DNA of 64,000 bases from Sanguinoderma infundibulare (GCA_032821775.1 JAVLRN010000014.1:186001-250000), one strand, 5' to 3'. Positions 44,776 through 56,299 are shown, counted from the stretch's first letter. Numbers and translations are program-made. Notes: generated by a model not told the origin, from the sequence alone.

Positions 44776-46667
44776 CGCATCTCGGAGGCGAGCGGTCGCT
44801 CCTCATACTTCTGCACTGCCGCCCGCCTAAATACCCCGTATTCCCCGGAAACCTTGTCTGGAGTGAGGTGGATGTCAGCGATCCTTATACATTTTTATTC
44901 CTCAAGCGAGGTGTTATATGTGAGTACTTCCCTCCAAGTTGGTTTTTCTCTCAGGGTTCGCGAAGCGAATGTCGGCCGGCACCTCATGCATTCCCAGAGG
45001 CGATAAATTCCGAAGGAAAGGCGTTACTCGTGGTGAGCTCTTCTCTTCCGCGTGACGCCTTTCAGAAATGGGCAGAAAGGCGTACCAACAAGAGACCCTT
45101 TCATCGTCTTTTTCTTGCCTTTTCCCAACAATGTCACATAGAGGGGCAAAGTACACCACAAGTGACGTCCTTTGTTCGGCTTTTCTCTCTATTTCGCGCA
45201 TCAAACTGACGTGTCGCATTCCCAGAGTATGTGCAACTCAAGCCATTACTCGCCATTGCTACAATTGTTTTGAAGGCATTAGGAAAATACAATGAAGGTG
45301 ACCTCGCCGCTGGATCAGGATGCCTCTACGTTAGCATCGTCTACAACTTCAGCATCTGTCTTGCCCTCTACTGTCTCGCCATCTTCTGGATGTGCGTCAA
45401 CGATGATCTCACGCCCTTCCGGTGCGCTCCGTTTCTTATTACACACGCTCCGCAGCATCTTGCTAACGTCCACAATAAAGCCCCATGCCCAAGTTCCTCT
45501 GCGTGAAGGGCATCCTGTTCTTCTCCTTCTGGCAGTCCCTCATCATATCCATACTCGTCGCCGGCGGCGCAATCAGGAAGCTTGGACCCTACACTGACTC
45601 AGAGCATATCTCACTAGGCCTCACCGACACCCTGATCTGCTTCGAGATGCCCTTCTTCGCAATCGCGCACATGTATGCGTTTGCGACACGCGATTACGTC
45701 GATCCCCATACGTCATACGTCGCGCGTCTACCGGTCTTGTATGCGTTCAAGGACGCGTTCGGCGGGAAGGACGTCGTCGAGGACGTTAAAACGACACTAG
45801 GTGGCGAGGGCATGGACTACCGCGAGTTCGAGCCGAGCGAGGGCCAGATCCACCAGGGTGCAGGACGCGACAGGCGAATCCGCGCTGGTCTCCGCTACAG
45901 CCAAGGAGGGAAACGCAAGTATTGGCTTCCTCAGCCTGCCACTTCAGCACGAACAGGGCCCCGGATTCCCGGACGCGGTTTTGACGAGGTCCATGCGCCT
46001 TTACTCCGGAGCCAAGAAGCGGACGCCTTCCACACTGCCGCAGACCTGCGCTCTCCCGAAGAAGGCTTCTCGTTCGTCGCGAGCAACGGACTGGCGGAGG
46101 AAGGGTACGAGCTGCCGTTCGGCGACGTGGACGAGGCGGACGAGCGGCTGTCGCCACCAGCGCGACGGGGCGAGGTACAGCTTCAATGGGCCCATGCAAA
46201 ATCGAACCCCGTACCGTCCCCTGCTCGTTCGTCCCCCGCACACAGAGCTCAAGGCGCGCTCTCGCGGACGAACTCGGCATCATCCCAGACCGGGTCTTCG
46301 TCGACATCGAGGAGCAGTCCAAAGGCCCGTCCACCACCTTCGCCGCGCATAGAGTCGGAACGGCCCGTCTTGCCTCCAGATGCCTTGGACCTCGTCGTTG
46401 AGGATCCGCACGCGGCCGAGGAAGAGATGACGCGGGAGCGGAGAAAAGGCGAGCCGGCGGTACACGGTCGAGGAGGACGGACGGCCAGAAGAGGGCGAGG
46501 CTTTGCCCCCGCAGGAAGGTCGCGACGTGTTCGACATCGGGGAGGATCCGGAGGGCCTACTGGACGTCGAACACGAAGAGCGCGCGGCGGAGATCGCGAG
46601 GGCGGGGACGCCGCCGTCGCACGCGCATGTCATCATCGACGTCCCGGACGATAACCTGTGGGCGTAG
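44776..46667 (+). pseudogene. TMEM184-type pseudogene (5'-truncated duplicate)
   Basis: The copy begins inside the third exon at LGGERSLLILLH, so the start codon and the first membrane segments are missing. Later exons are well preserved (LKPLLAIATIVLKALGKY, PKFLCVKGILFFSFWQSL, MYAFATRDYVDPHTSY). It has an in-frame loss of about 100 codons (GDVDEADERLSPPARR joins sequence that is ~300 bp apart in the parent at 15137-15440). A roughly 46-bp deletion near 46465 then shifts the frame, giving an unrelated C-terminus. Without a promoter or N-terminus it is unlikely to be functional. Confidence 0.9.
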
Positions 46668-46751
46668 ATGGTAACTTATCTTTCGGGATCTTCGGACAGT
46701 GATTATACCTGTATATAATAGATGGTGTGTCGGCAACGCCGTTGGTTCAAT

Positions 46752-47318
46752 TTACGTTTCGCTGCGTGGAATGTATTGGCTAGGGTGGCCGTGGGGTTTC
46801 GGTGAGTGTTCTTTTGCGATGTAGACGGGAACGTAGATGGGATACTGACTGGACAAGTTCAGGTATTTGGGTGGCTCGTGTGGTCCGCGTTCACGTTCAA
46901 GCCCGGCCTCCCGGTATCGAGTCGGATCGGGAGTAAGCGATAACATATGTAAGCCGAAAGTATTTTGAAAAGCTAATCAACTCACACTCCTGATGGCATT
47001 CGGGTCGTACAGGTGAATCGTTCTCATCGGCATTAGGAGGTCGATCGATTTACCCATGACGTGCTGGCCGTGGATGTGCATGACGCCCAAGGAGTAGGGC
47101 GTCCTCGACCACAGCCTTGCGTTCTTCCACCCCACAATCACCGGCCGCCTCGTCCGCTTCCACAACACCTGATCGTCCAAAGGGGCCCGGTCGTCCCAAG
47201 GCAAGTATGTTCGTGAGTCTAGATCATGACTCATTGGTCGACTGTGACCCTGCTCTTGGGGTTGATGTGAGCACTGTCGTTCCTCTACGCGGCGAGTTCC
47301 AACGAGATTGGTAGTCAT
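46752..47318 (-). other. Possible minus-strand gene remnant downstream of TMEM184 pseudogene (unit C copy)
   Basis: The counterpart of 16037-16720. Here one block stays open as PLDDQVLWKRTRRPVIVGW ... GVMHIHGQHVMGKSIDLLM ... LYDPNAIRS. After a donor-like GTGAGT break the second block reads LTPDPTRYREAGLERERG and PPKYLNLSSQYPIYVPVY. The family is unknown to me. Confidence 0.35.
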
Positions 47319-47660
47319 GTTGCGGGTGCAGGTTCGGTTCTTTGGGCTTCTTCGACTTGATCACCGTGGGATTGCATCAAAATGCTATGTATATAGCCGC
47401 TTCCCTAGATATATATATCACGCCCTGCTTGCAGCTTCCCCTCAGCAGCATTGCCTCTGAACCTGAAGGTGAGCACCCGTCTCGACTGCCTCCTCGGCTT
47501 TCCCTCACTAACATACGATGGTCACTACCGCAGCGAGCACCATGTGGATGTTGAACACCGCCCGCGCCTAGAAGCAGTGTCTTATACCCAGTACGTTCGA
47601 GTTGGACATGCGTCGAATGTCGGTGGCGAGCTCATTGTACTCGGAATAGATCAAGAACAG

Positions 47661-48874
47661 ATGTGGTTGCTGAACACCGCCCGCGCCGAGCTCAAGTTCT
47701 TCCCTACCCCCGAGAGCGTGCCCAATGGCTACGCTATCCTCTCTCACGTCTGGGACGAGCACGAGGACACATTCCAGGACCTTCAGAACATTCGTGCCCG
47801 ATGTCTGGAGTCAGGAGAAAATCCCCGCGACCTCGTCTCTCCCAAAATCCGCGAATTCTGCCTCCTCGCCGAACGTCACGGCTACGAGTGGGGGTGGGCC
47901 GACACGTGCTGCATCGACAAGACCAGCAGCTCCGAGCTCACAGAAGCGATCAACTCCATGTATCGCTACTACGCCCTCGCCGAGATCTGCTACGCGTACC
48001 TTCGGGACGTAACCACTGGCGACGTCCAGGAAGACCAGGCCGTGCGAAGGGCTTTCCAGAAGAGTAGATGGCACCGCCGTGGTTGGACGTTGCAGGAGCT
48101 CATCGCACCGCCACTTGTTCCGCTCTTGTCGGAGACCTGGGAGCTTTTGGGCTCGAAGGCGGACCTTGCACCCTTGCTGGAGGAGACAACACACGTTCCG
48201 GAGTCCGTATTGAAGCTGGAGGTGACGCCGCATGACTTCCGCGTCGCGGCTCGGATGGCATGGGCGGCGAATCGGGAGACGACGCGACCCGAGGATGAGG
48301 CGTACTGCTTGATGGGGATCTTCGGGATCTTCATGCCCGCGCTCTACGGTGAGGGGAGGAACGCGTTCCGGAGACTCCAAGAGGAGATCATGAGGCAGTC
48401 GGAGGACTCGTCGATCTTTGCCTGGGGCGAAGCGCGCCACTGGTCCCCGATCTCAGGGTTGAAAACCTTCGGGCTGGCGTCCTGTGACCTCTTGGCAAGC
48501 TCGCCCTCTGATTTCCACCCTGGCCAACGCATTGTTTACGAGGGAAAGGGGACAGGTAAGCCAAAGTTGTATAGGCTCACACCGAAAGTGAGTACTGAAT
48601 TGCCGTCATCGAAATGTCTTACCAAAGGCGTCAGCAGGACGATCCAGTTGATCTGTCAAAGCGCCCAACATTCAACATTACGCCCTACGGACTTATGGCA
48701 CACATACCGGTCGTTGGGCTAAAGGTTTTCGACGAGGACATGCTCGTCGCAGTTCTATTGGGTACTGTGTTGATGGAAGAGGGCAGTACGAGGGACACGG
48801 GGTTGCTCCTTGTGAGAATCGCGGACTCTCCTGATCCGACACGACCATTATACGCCTCGCTCAGACCCTATTGA
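47661..48874 (+). CDS. HET-domain protein 3, C-terminal module truncated by in-frame TGA
   Basis: The third HET paralogue. Exon 1 (47661-48587) carries an intact HET domain starting at MWLLN, with GYAILSHVW, WADTCCIDKTSS, RGWTLQELIAP, AYCLMGIFGIFMP and FAWG. Exon 2 starts at 48638 (VDLSKRPTFNITPYGLMAH) but meets TGA at 48872-48874, after YASLRPY. The product would be about 387 aa, keeping the whole HET domain and losing most of the second module. Upstream, 47520-47570 preserves a fragment of a unit-A-like HET start (ATG GTC ACT ACC ... ACC GCC CGC GCC TAG) fused to unit-B-like leader, so the 5' end is a recombinant. The truncated form may be a functional HET-only protein or a decaying gene. 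Confidence 0.8.
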
Positions 48875-49543
48875 ACTACGACATCCGCGCGTCTCCTGGT
48901 GGGATCCCTTTCAACGTTGGCAGAGGAGACAAGAAGCACGCCCGAATGGAGGACTATATACATACTCAGTGGTTCACCGACTCAGAGTCCACCGGCAGCG
49001 GGCGAGTCAATACACGCGATCACCGGGAGCCTCCAAACACCGTTCCATATCCCTCGGTGGCATCTCATGGAGCTCCCTGCTCACCCCACTGACAACTGGC
49101 ATTCCGTGCCTTGGTGGAACTACGAATCACTGTCCGTCGGTATTGTGTTCCCACCTCTCCTCGTGGGGCACCTCGAGGCCGTCGACCGGGATGAGGTCCC
49201 GATGGTCGTATTCATGGGCGTTTGTCGGTTTGCGGCTCTGCATACTGGCGAACGAACGCACTGGGCAATGGTCGAAGGACGGAGTATCTGGTGGATAAAG
49301 GGCTCTGAGGCTCCGCAGCATGATTGCTCTAAACACCACATCGACGAATGGCCGAATCGAACTTGTGTTTTCGCGATCGAGCACAACGGGCAGCAGCTCA
49401 GAGTCGAGTTGTCCTGCAAACCCTACGACCCAAATCCTACTCAGGTGCGCACGGTGCACTTCGGCTTCGAAGTCGTTCCCAATCCAAGCACGGAAAGCTA
49501 TCCCGTGGACGCAATCTCGACAGTGTCCGAGGGTGAAGAGTAG
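48875..49543 (+). pseudogene. Untranslated remainder of the HET3 C-terminal module
   Basis: It continues in the same frame after the TGA with TTTSARLLVGSLSTLAEE ... CSKHHIDEWPNRTCVF and ends at a stop at 49541-49543. It has no other stop, so only the single TGA separates it from HET3. This suggests a recent mutation. Confidence 0.85.
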
Positions 49544-49895
49544 TCAGAAATTGGCGTGGGGCATGGGGAATACGAGTGTGAGTGGGTCTCTGTGTCTTTC
49601 TGTCTTTCCGCTATTTGATCATGCTTCGTTGTTAGATTTTGCTCCGCATGCATTTCGTTTCTCTTCATGGGTTGATCCATCGCTTCCTCTTATTACCGTA
49701 TAGCATGTTCCGTTGTACATTGATCTCGAATCTTTGGCCGCGGAGGATCATGGTACTTAGGCTGACCAGCACGTCACCCAAAAGCTTCAGAACGATCGAG
49801 AATCGAGAGGCTTCAGATGACGAGGAGACAGTCAAATATGCATGCAATTGCCTCTCCGTCCGATTCAATGAGTACGTGGTATACAAGCCAGGAAG

Positions 49896-49918
49896 GCACA
49901 CCCTCCTAGGGGGTGTGC
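49896..49918. terminator. Conserved hairpin between convergent HET3 and kinase 3
   Basis: GCACACCC and GGGTGTGC around a 7-base loop, identical in stem to the unit A copy. Confidence 0.5.
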
Positions 49919-50073
49919 GAAGTACAAGTAAAGTGAGTGTGAACGTGACCGTATCCCAAAAAGCCTAAGGTATAAACAAGTGTGAGACCACAACCTGGTG
50001 AAAATCAATACCTGCCAACCGCATATGTGCCCAGTCATATCTCGTGCAACTTGCGAATCAGACAGTATGTCCA

Positions 50074-52595
50074 TCACCGCAACCGTGCGGAGGCGTTGGA
50101 CGCCTTCTCGCGCCGGCGAACCCCCTTCGGCCCGGCCAACTTCGAGCACCAGCCCTTGATCTTGCCTGTAAACTTGCCCCACCCACGTGAAGACGAAGGC
50201 GGAGGACGATCCGCGTCGACACTGGAGCAGGCGGTCGAGGTGGTGATGGACCTCGAACCGGACAGTGAGCCTGAGCGCGAAGTCGAATCGCTGGGCCGGG
50301 AAGCGGGAGGCGAATCGACAGCGAACGATACACTCTTGGACGCGGCGGCGTCGAAGTACAGGGAACTGGGGGAGAAAGCCCGGTCACACATCGACGTTGC
50401 CCATAGAGTCGAGATATCCATCTCGCTGGAACTTGAGCTGGGGGATAGGTCGGTGACGAGGTCCATGCTGAAGTCGTGCGAGAGGGAAATGGAGAGGGAA
50501 GAGGATGAGGGAGAGTACACTGTCGAGTCGGCGCTGGTGGTGGCTGGCTCGACGTCGACAGCATCAGCGATGTCCTCGGGCATGATCGCCGTGGTCTTCC
50601 CGATGTCGTCGGGGTGAGAGAACGGCGCCTGGACAACCATTGCCGAGTACGACTGGTGCGCGTTCAATGAAGCTGGGATGAGCATGGGAGTGTCCTGAGC
50701 GGGAGAGGGCTTGATGGACGGGCACGCCGCGGTGTCCGTCTCTGGAGAGACCGCAGGCCAACCCATGTCCTCAAAGGTGTCCCGAGGCGGCACCCAGTTG
50801 TCGGAGATGGAACGCACGCTGGCCGTCGACACCAAAGACTGAGGCTGCGAGCCGTCCCAGTTGAAAAACCAGTACCGAGCGTCGTCCTTAGGGCATGGCC
50901 TCCCGAACTTGACAGACCGGGCTGCTGCGGTCTAGAAACATTGTTGGCACGCGAGATGAGGGATGATACGACATGGACGTACAGGTTTCTGGGGCTCCTC
51001 GTCCGACGCGGAAGCCGGAGGCTGAGACTTCTGCGCGACAGTGTCCCAGTTGCTACAGAACTCGTCAGCCCATCTCCGAGTATGTACAGCTGGACACTTA
51101 CGTGGACTCGAACCATGGGTGTGCCTTGATCTCGTCCCAGCACGGACGCTGGCTAGGATCCTTGGCCAACACCTATCCATAGCGAGTCAAGAACCCGCAC
51201 ACTAGATGCGATCATGAACCACATACCTTCCGGAGAAGATCGGCAGCCTCCGGGCTCACACTTGCGTCGATTACCAACTCGCGATGAAGAGTCAGCTCTT
51301 TGAACTGTTCGAACTCTTCCGAGTTGTTCGGGCCGAAGGGATGCTATCGCATTCCGACCGTCACCGTCAACGTTCAGACTCGTAAACGGCTTCGAAGAAA
51401 CGCACCGTGCCGAGCAGTAGCATGTGCACAACCGCGCCGAACGAGAAGATGTCGACCTGGTAGGAGTACCCTTCGGTGCCGAACACCTCTGGCGCAATGT
51501 AGCCAGGGGATCCGCAGAGCAACGTCGCTCTGTCGCCTGAGTCGTGATCGTGGCCAGAGAGATCCTCGGGCATCCTCCAGTGGTCGACCCCAGCCTTGCG
51601 CCACGGCTGCTCATCGACCGAGCGACCGAAGGTGTGGCAGAGGCCGAAGTCGCCGAGGACGATCTCTGTGAGGTTTTCACCGATGAAGATGTTCTCGAGC
51701 TTGATGTCGCGGTGGAGGATGCGACGCTTGTGAAGCGCTTCGATAGCGACGACCTAACGAAACCTGGAGTGAGACGTTGTAGCTTGGAAGCAGGGATGGG
51801 AAAACTCACCAGCTGGGCAGCGTAAATGCGCGCGAGGGTCTCTCTATGTTCACCCAGCCGCTCCATGATGGGCATTTGCGAGGTGAGGTTGCCGTTCTTG
51901 TACACATCCTTTCGCGGCAAGGTCAGAATCACAGCTGCTCGGTAAAGGACGATGCAGGACTCACCATGAGGAAATAGAAGTGTTTGTCGTCCTGGAAGGT
52001 GGCATGCAGATTCGCGAACTTCGGGTCGCCGGCCACCCTTCTCAGAACGTATTGCTCGTTGAACAGGCTGGTATAGAACTCCTCTTCGGCCTCGTTCTTG
52101 CGGATCGCCTTCAATGCGTAAGAAGCCTTGGTTCTGCGATCCCTCACGTGGTAGACGGTGCCCTGCCCGCCCTCACCGAGAACGGACAGGACAACAAACC
52201 GCTTCATGATGGATTTCGCCCCTGCGCCCTTCGAGGGTTCACGTCTGAACAGACGCTTCCAGTTCAGACGCTTGGGGAGAAGGCGGCGTGCTGGTTTGGC
52301 GGACGTGGGAGGCGGAACAGCGACGTGGGACTCATCTATGTGCTGCACAGAGTCCTGGAACGGCATCGTGGAGAGGCTCGCGAGGAGATGGTCCACGGTC
52401 TACCCGGACAGCGACCAGTGAGCCTCTCCTGCAAACAGTGAGTATCAGGATGGGACGCACCGGGTTTCTGGCCACACCTCCGTCCTCGAGCGAGTAGACG
52501 ACCGCGGCGATGGGCATGGCCTCGATGACGGCCGCGGTAGCGTCAGGCCTCGTCTTGACGAAGCCAGCAAGCAGACGTTTGAGAGAGAAGATCAT
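50074..52595 (-). CDS. Serine/threonine protein kinase 3 of the HET-linked array
   Basis: A paralogue of kinases 1 and 2, starting MIFSLKRLLAGF at 52595. The glycine loop reads GEGGQGTVYHV (Ile to Thr relative to copies 1 and 2); YALKAIRK, HRDIKLEN, DFG and GSPGYIAPEVFG are intact. The N-terminal linker (SVQHIDESHVAVPPP) is nearly that of kinase 1, while the activation-loop region (PEDLSGHDHDSGD) is that of kinase 2, a mosaic pattern expected from gene conversion. The Ser-rich tail ends EKASNASARLR at 50074 and is shorter by about ten residues than in kinase 1 (a gap near 50540-50640). It is convergent with HET3, and no stops are seen in the exons. Confidence 0.88.
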
Positions 52596-54817
52596 GATGG
52601 ACTGCGTCTTCGTCCGGAACCTGCTACACTGGTGGGAGTGGTGAGGAAGGAGAGCGGCGAGGCTTCGCGACCTATAGCCCAGTGTCGAGAGGCTGACCAG
52701 CCCACCGGAGGCTAGCTCGGTTCGGCTCGCTGGGGATCGACAGTCAGCAGAACGAGCAACCGGCTCGGATTCTTCATGGGGGTAGTCCTTCGCAGAGAAA
52801 AAAATCAGGAAATTAGCAGCAGCAGTGGAAGGCGTGGTAGTTGGAAGGATGAGAGTGTGCGTACCTCGACACTGGGGATGGGGTGGATCCACCGGTCGCG
52901 TGAAGGGCGATCACCCCCGAGGGACTACGTCATCCATCGGTTGTTTGGCAATCCCTTTAATCTGAATATTCCCGTTGAACAGGACTTAGCTGACTATACT
53001 ACCTAGGTCAGTATTCAACGTACATGTACGCCCCGTGACACCAGCCAGCGTTGATCATCACCAGATCGTCCCTGCGTGAGCGCGACTCGGCGTGATCTAG
53101 TTCAAGCCCCTCGCGGACTTCGTGTCCACACAGCATCAAGTATCCGCACGATCTATCCTCGAAAGTCCTTTCTGAGGCGATGCCATGGTCATGTTCAAAA
53201 GGAGTATTGGCTTACCTCGTCCAAACAGTTTCTGTTTCTGCCTCGCCCCTTCATATCGACAAATAAATCCTGGAAGATGTTATCCGTTCGGAAGCAGGTG
53301 CATGTAGATCACGTCCCTCTTCCGACGCGCAGATTTGTCGAGCTGGTCTAGACATGTGGATGCTTCGTCACCCAAACTCAGCCGCAGTCTCAGTGGTTGC
53401 AGACAGGATGAAATTTACGACTTTATATCGACGCACCACTCGACGTGTCTCGGAGCGTAGTCGCTTTCGTTCGTTTGGCAAGTGCAGTTTGTCTCTGTGC
53501 GAGATCGTCATTCGTGGTTCTCGGTGTTGACCCTTTGAATCTCAGAGGCCTGACTCACACCAGGTCCGATCGTCTCCTGAGAACGCGTACACAGGCCAGT
53601 AATCTTGCACCCTCCCTCACGGTTGAAGACCACGTTTCACGGAGAGTTCTGTTTCTCGCGCACGGCAACCGTCGAGGCCAGCGGAGCGACGATCGTCGGG
53701 GCGTCGCAGGCTTTCGCTGACACGATGAACGTCGACGGATTCTGCGGCCGGTACATACACGCGTACTTGGACGTTGTGGCTTGGAAACGGGGTGTGCGTC
53801 AGAACGATGCAAATTGCTCATGGGAACCAAGATCTCTTACCTGCGGCGCGAGTAATTCAAACACACTTTCGAATATGCTCTGGGGAAGACGGCAATAGCG
53901 GTAAAAATACAACACAGCAAGCACCCGGAAGTCGGCCCTGGTGTGTTGCATCCAATGTTGTTCCGATCCCTTTACGGCGCCGACCAGGTAAGTAGTGGGG
54001 TCATCGTCCGTAATGACGTGGTCGGCTCTGTGAATTTGGGAGCATCAGATGTTGCTCCTGTCAAGTTCTAGCAAATATACGACTAACCTCCAGCATTCTA
54101 ATCGGGCTGCGACCAACATGGTGGAGGTGGAGGACTCGGCGGTGGAGGCCCTGACGACCAACTTGCCAGCTTGACGCCCATTACGTAACACAGTAACTGG
54201 ACTCTGCCGATCGTTCCGAGGGCAGTGTCACTCAGCACTGGCATCAGGCTCCTCTCAGGTGCTCTTCGCCGCGGTCTTCGCCCTGCTCTCCGTCGCAACG
54301 TTTTCTGCTCTATGACACCCTCAAAATTACCAATGTGTATTTGGCAAAACGTACCACCATCATGATGATGTCTTCGAGTTGCAACACTGTGCGTTCCAAC
54401 CTGGACCCCAGCCTTCAAGTTCACCCAGGACCCTCAACGTCAACACCGGCTAACGTTGCAACATATGGTAGCACGCAGGACAGTCTACACAGCCATTCTG
54501 CCGCGAAGTCGATTCTCGAACAAAAGTCTTCTCATGGACAGAGCGCCCGAGTATGTGATGGATTCTTAGCCCATAATTTGCCAAGCTGTTATTTCTTTGA
54601 CACCGGAAAAACCATGTACGTGAAGGGCAGTATGTTCCTGAACTTCGTTGCTGCGACAGGCGGTGCCACATGATACATAAGCACCGTCGCGACTGACAAT
54701 ATTTTCCAACCCGAGACCCCGTCACTCTCCGGCCCTCAGCGCTCAGCACTGCACTGAGAGAGAGAGACGATACTGAGGTGCATCGTGAACATTTGAACCT
54801 GTACTTCAACAGTGAGG
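52596..54817. other. Upstream flank of kinase 3 and right end of unit C
   Basis: Colinear with 22418-24293 and 33978-34325. It contains the coding-like remnant near 53880-54160 (KHPEVGPGVLHPMLFRSLYG) and the empty copia target site TCAAG at 54415-54419. Similarity to unit A ends near 54721. No intact gene is seen. Confidence 0.5.
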
Positions 54818-56299
54818 CTATGCGCCAATTGGCGTTGGTTGCCACACCAGTGTCAAAGGCTGCTTATGCCAGCACCCGTTTGATTGAACTTCTGCAGTGG
54901 CATTTTTGGAAACGTCGGGTCCTGGAGGCACGATCTGAAGACGGAAAACACAAATTTGTATTGAAGAGCCGAGCACGACATGAGGCTCGTAGTCGGCCGC
55001 CTCGGCGTCGAACACAAAGGATTTGTCGGCCTCGATCATGTTAGGGACATCCATCAGCATAGAAAAGTCATCTAAGGATAGGTTGATGCCCAGCATATGA
55101 CTGGGCTGCTGGTGGTGAGCAAACGATGGAGCGTTCGGCACGAGGGACGGCTTCGGAGGTGGTGGAGTCGGGAATGCCGGAATAGACCACGCCGCAAACT
55201 CATTAAAGGTCGCAGGTTGAAGAGACGCGGTAGGTTGCAGCGGAGGGGCGACGGGGAACTGAGAAATGGGCAGCATGGACGAAGGTCCCGCAGAGACAGT
55301 CATAACTGGGACGTGGTTCTCCAGACGGTCCGCGAGACGTTGAGCCTGTGCAGCTCGGGGTTGTTGGTGACTGGGACCTGCTCGGGGCTGCTGACTCGGA
55401 GCGGGTCGAGGGTAAGGAGAATACCGATGCGAGCTGCGAGCGGGAGGAGGCAAAGACGATGATAATGATGGGAGGCATGGTGGGGTCGATGGCGCCGCTG
55501 GAGATCGTGGTCTCTTGGGACAATCCCGGGCCAGTCCGTGAACTGCGGCGTATTCGTCTTCCCGCCCGGTGTATCCACAGTGCTTGCATTTGAACTTCAT
55601 CGTACCCACGTGCAAACTGAGGACGTGCTTGCGGATGTTCCTGGGAAAAAGGCGTGTTTTACACTCATCCCAACGGCACTGCCCTCGCCCGTCTTCGCTC
55701 TGCTTAGCCTTAAGTTCAGCGTGGCGCGTCCCAATGTTGCATATTCATGTGTAGCTTCCAGGCGTTTGGATCAAATGAGTCCGCACAACCATTCCACTGG
55801 CACCTCACCATACTGTCGCGGCTGGTGGTCGGGACGTCCTCCGTGAAGTTGAATTGGCGCAGTGTCGGTCTAGGCTGCCCGTGGCGCGTGAGCTTCTGAA
55901 CGTTGTCGCTTTTTTTGCAGGGGTTATGCTTGGCACGCTGCACACCGTTATTAGTACTGGGCGGAATTAGGGTGGGCGATGCTGCGCTGTCGTCCGTGCG
56001 CCCGGACTCGACGGGAGCGCCGAGAAGGGATGATACTTCAGGGGGAATGACTGGCAGAACGGGTGGTGGGTCGTTGCTAGAGAAGACGTCAGACAAAGAA
56101 ACTTGAAATACGCAGAGCTTGAGACTGGCAGGGAGGAGGGAGAGTAGCCATTCAAAATATTCATTGTCAGGAATTGCAGTAGGTGTGGTGACGGGGACGA
56201 GGCTATTGAAAGGTGACTAATTAGAACGACACTGATAGTCAATGGAGGAGGAAGACTCGGAGGTGCTTACTTGAATGGGGAAACATTGGAGAAGTTCAT
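54818..56299 (-). pseudogene. C2H2-like zinc-finger protein gene with an apparent frameshift
   Basis: Exon 1 (ATG at 56299) reads MNFSNVSPF and splices to LVPVTTPTAIPDNEYFEWLL. The first zinc site is VRCQWNGCADSFDPNAWKLH (CX4C...H). The second finger (QCRWDECKTRLFPRNIRKHV) and a CKHCGYTGREDEYAAVHG finger follow, but in a different frame. No GT-AG intron in 55700-55790 restores it, so one base seems lost or gained near 55720-55735. A long Pro/Ser-rich C-terminus with a hydrophobic patch (LSLDDFSMLMDV, possibly an activation segment) ends at 54818. It is related to, and divergent from, the 57915 gene. It could be a fresh pseudogene or an assembly error; a transcription-regulator role is likely by family. 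Confidence 0.65.

Larger units (their letters stand above)
44776..54721 (+). repeat. Segmental duplication unit C (TMEM184 pseudogene, HET3, kinase 3, flank)
   Basis: A colinear copy of unit A (13737-24293 plus 33978-34325) without the copia element. The left breakpoint is inside a TMEM184 exon; the right breakpoint is near 54721, just before the zinc-finger gene. An internal switch to unit-B-like sequence occurs at about 47569. Confidence 0.86.
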
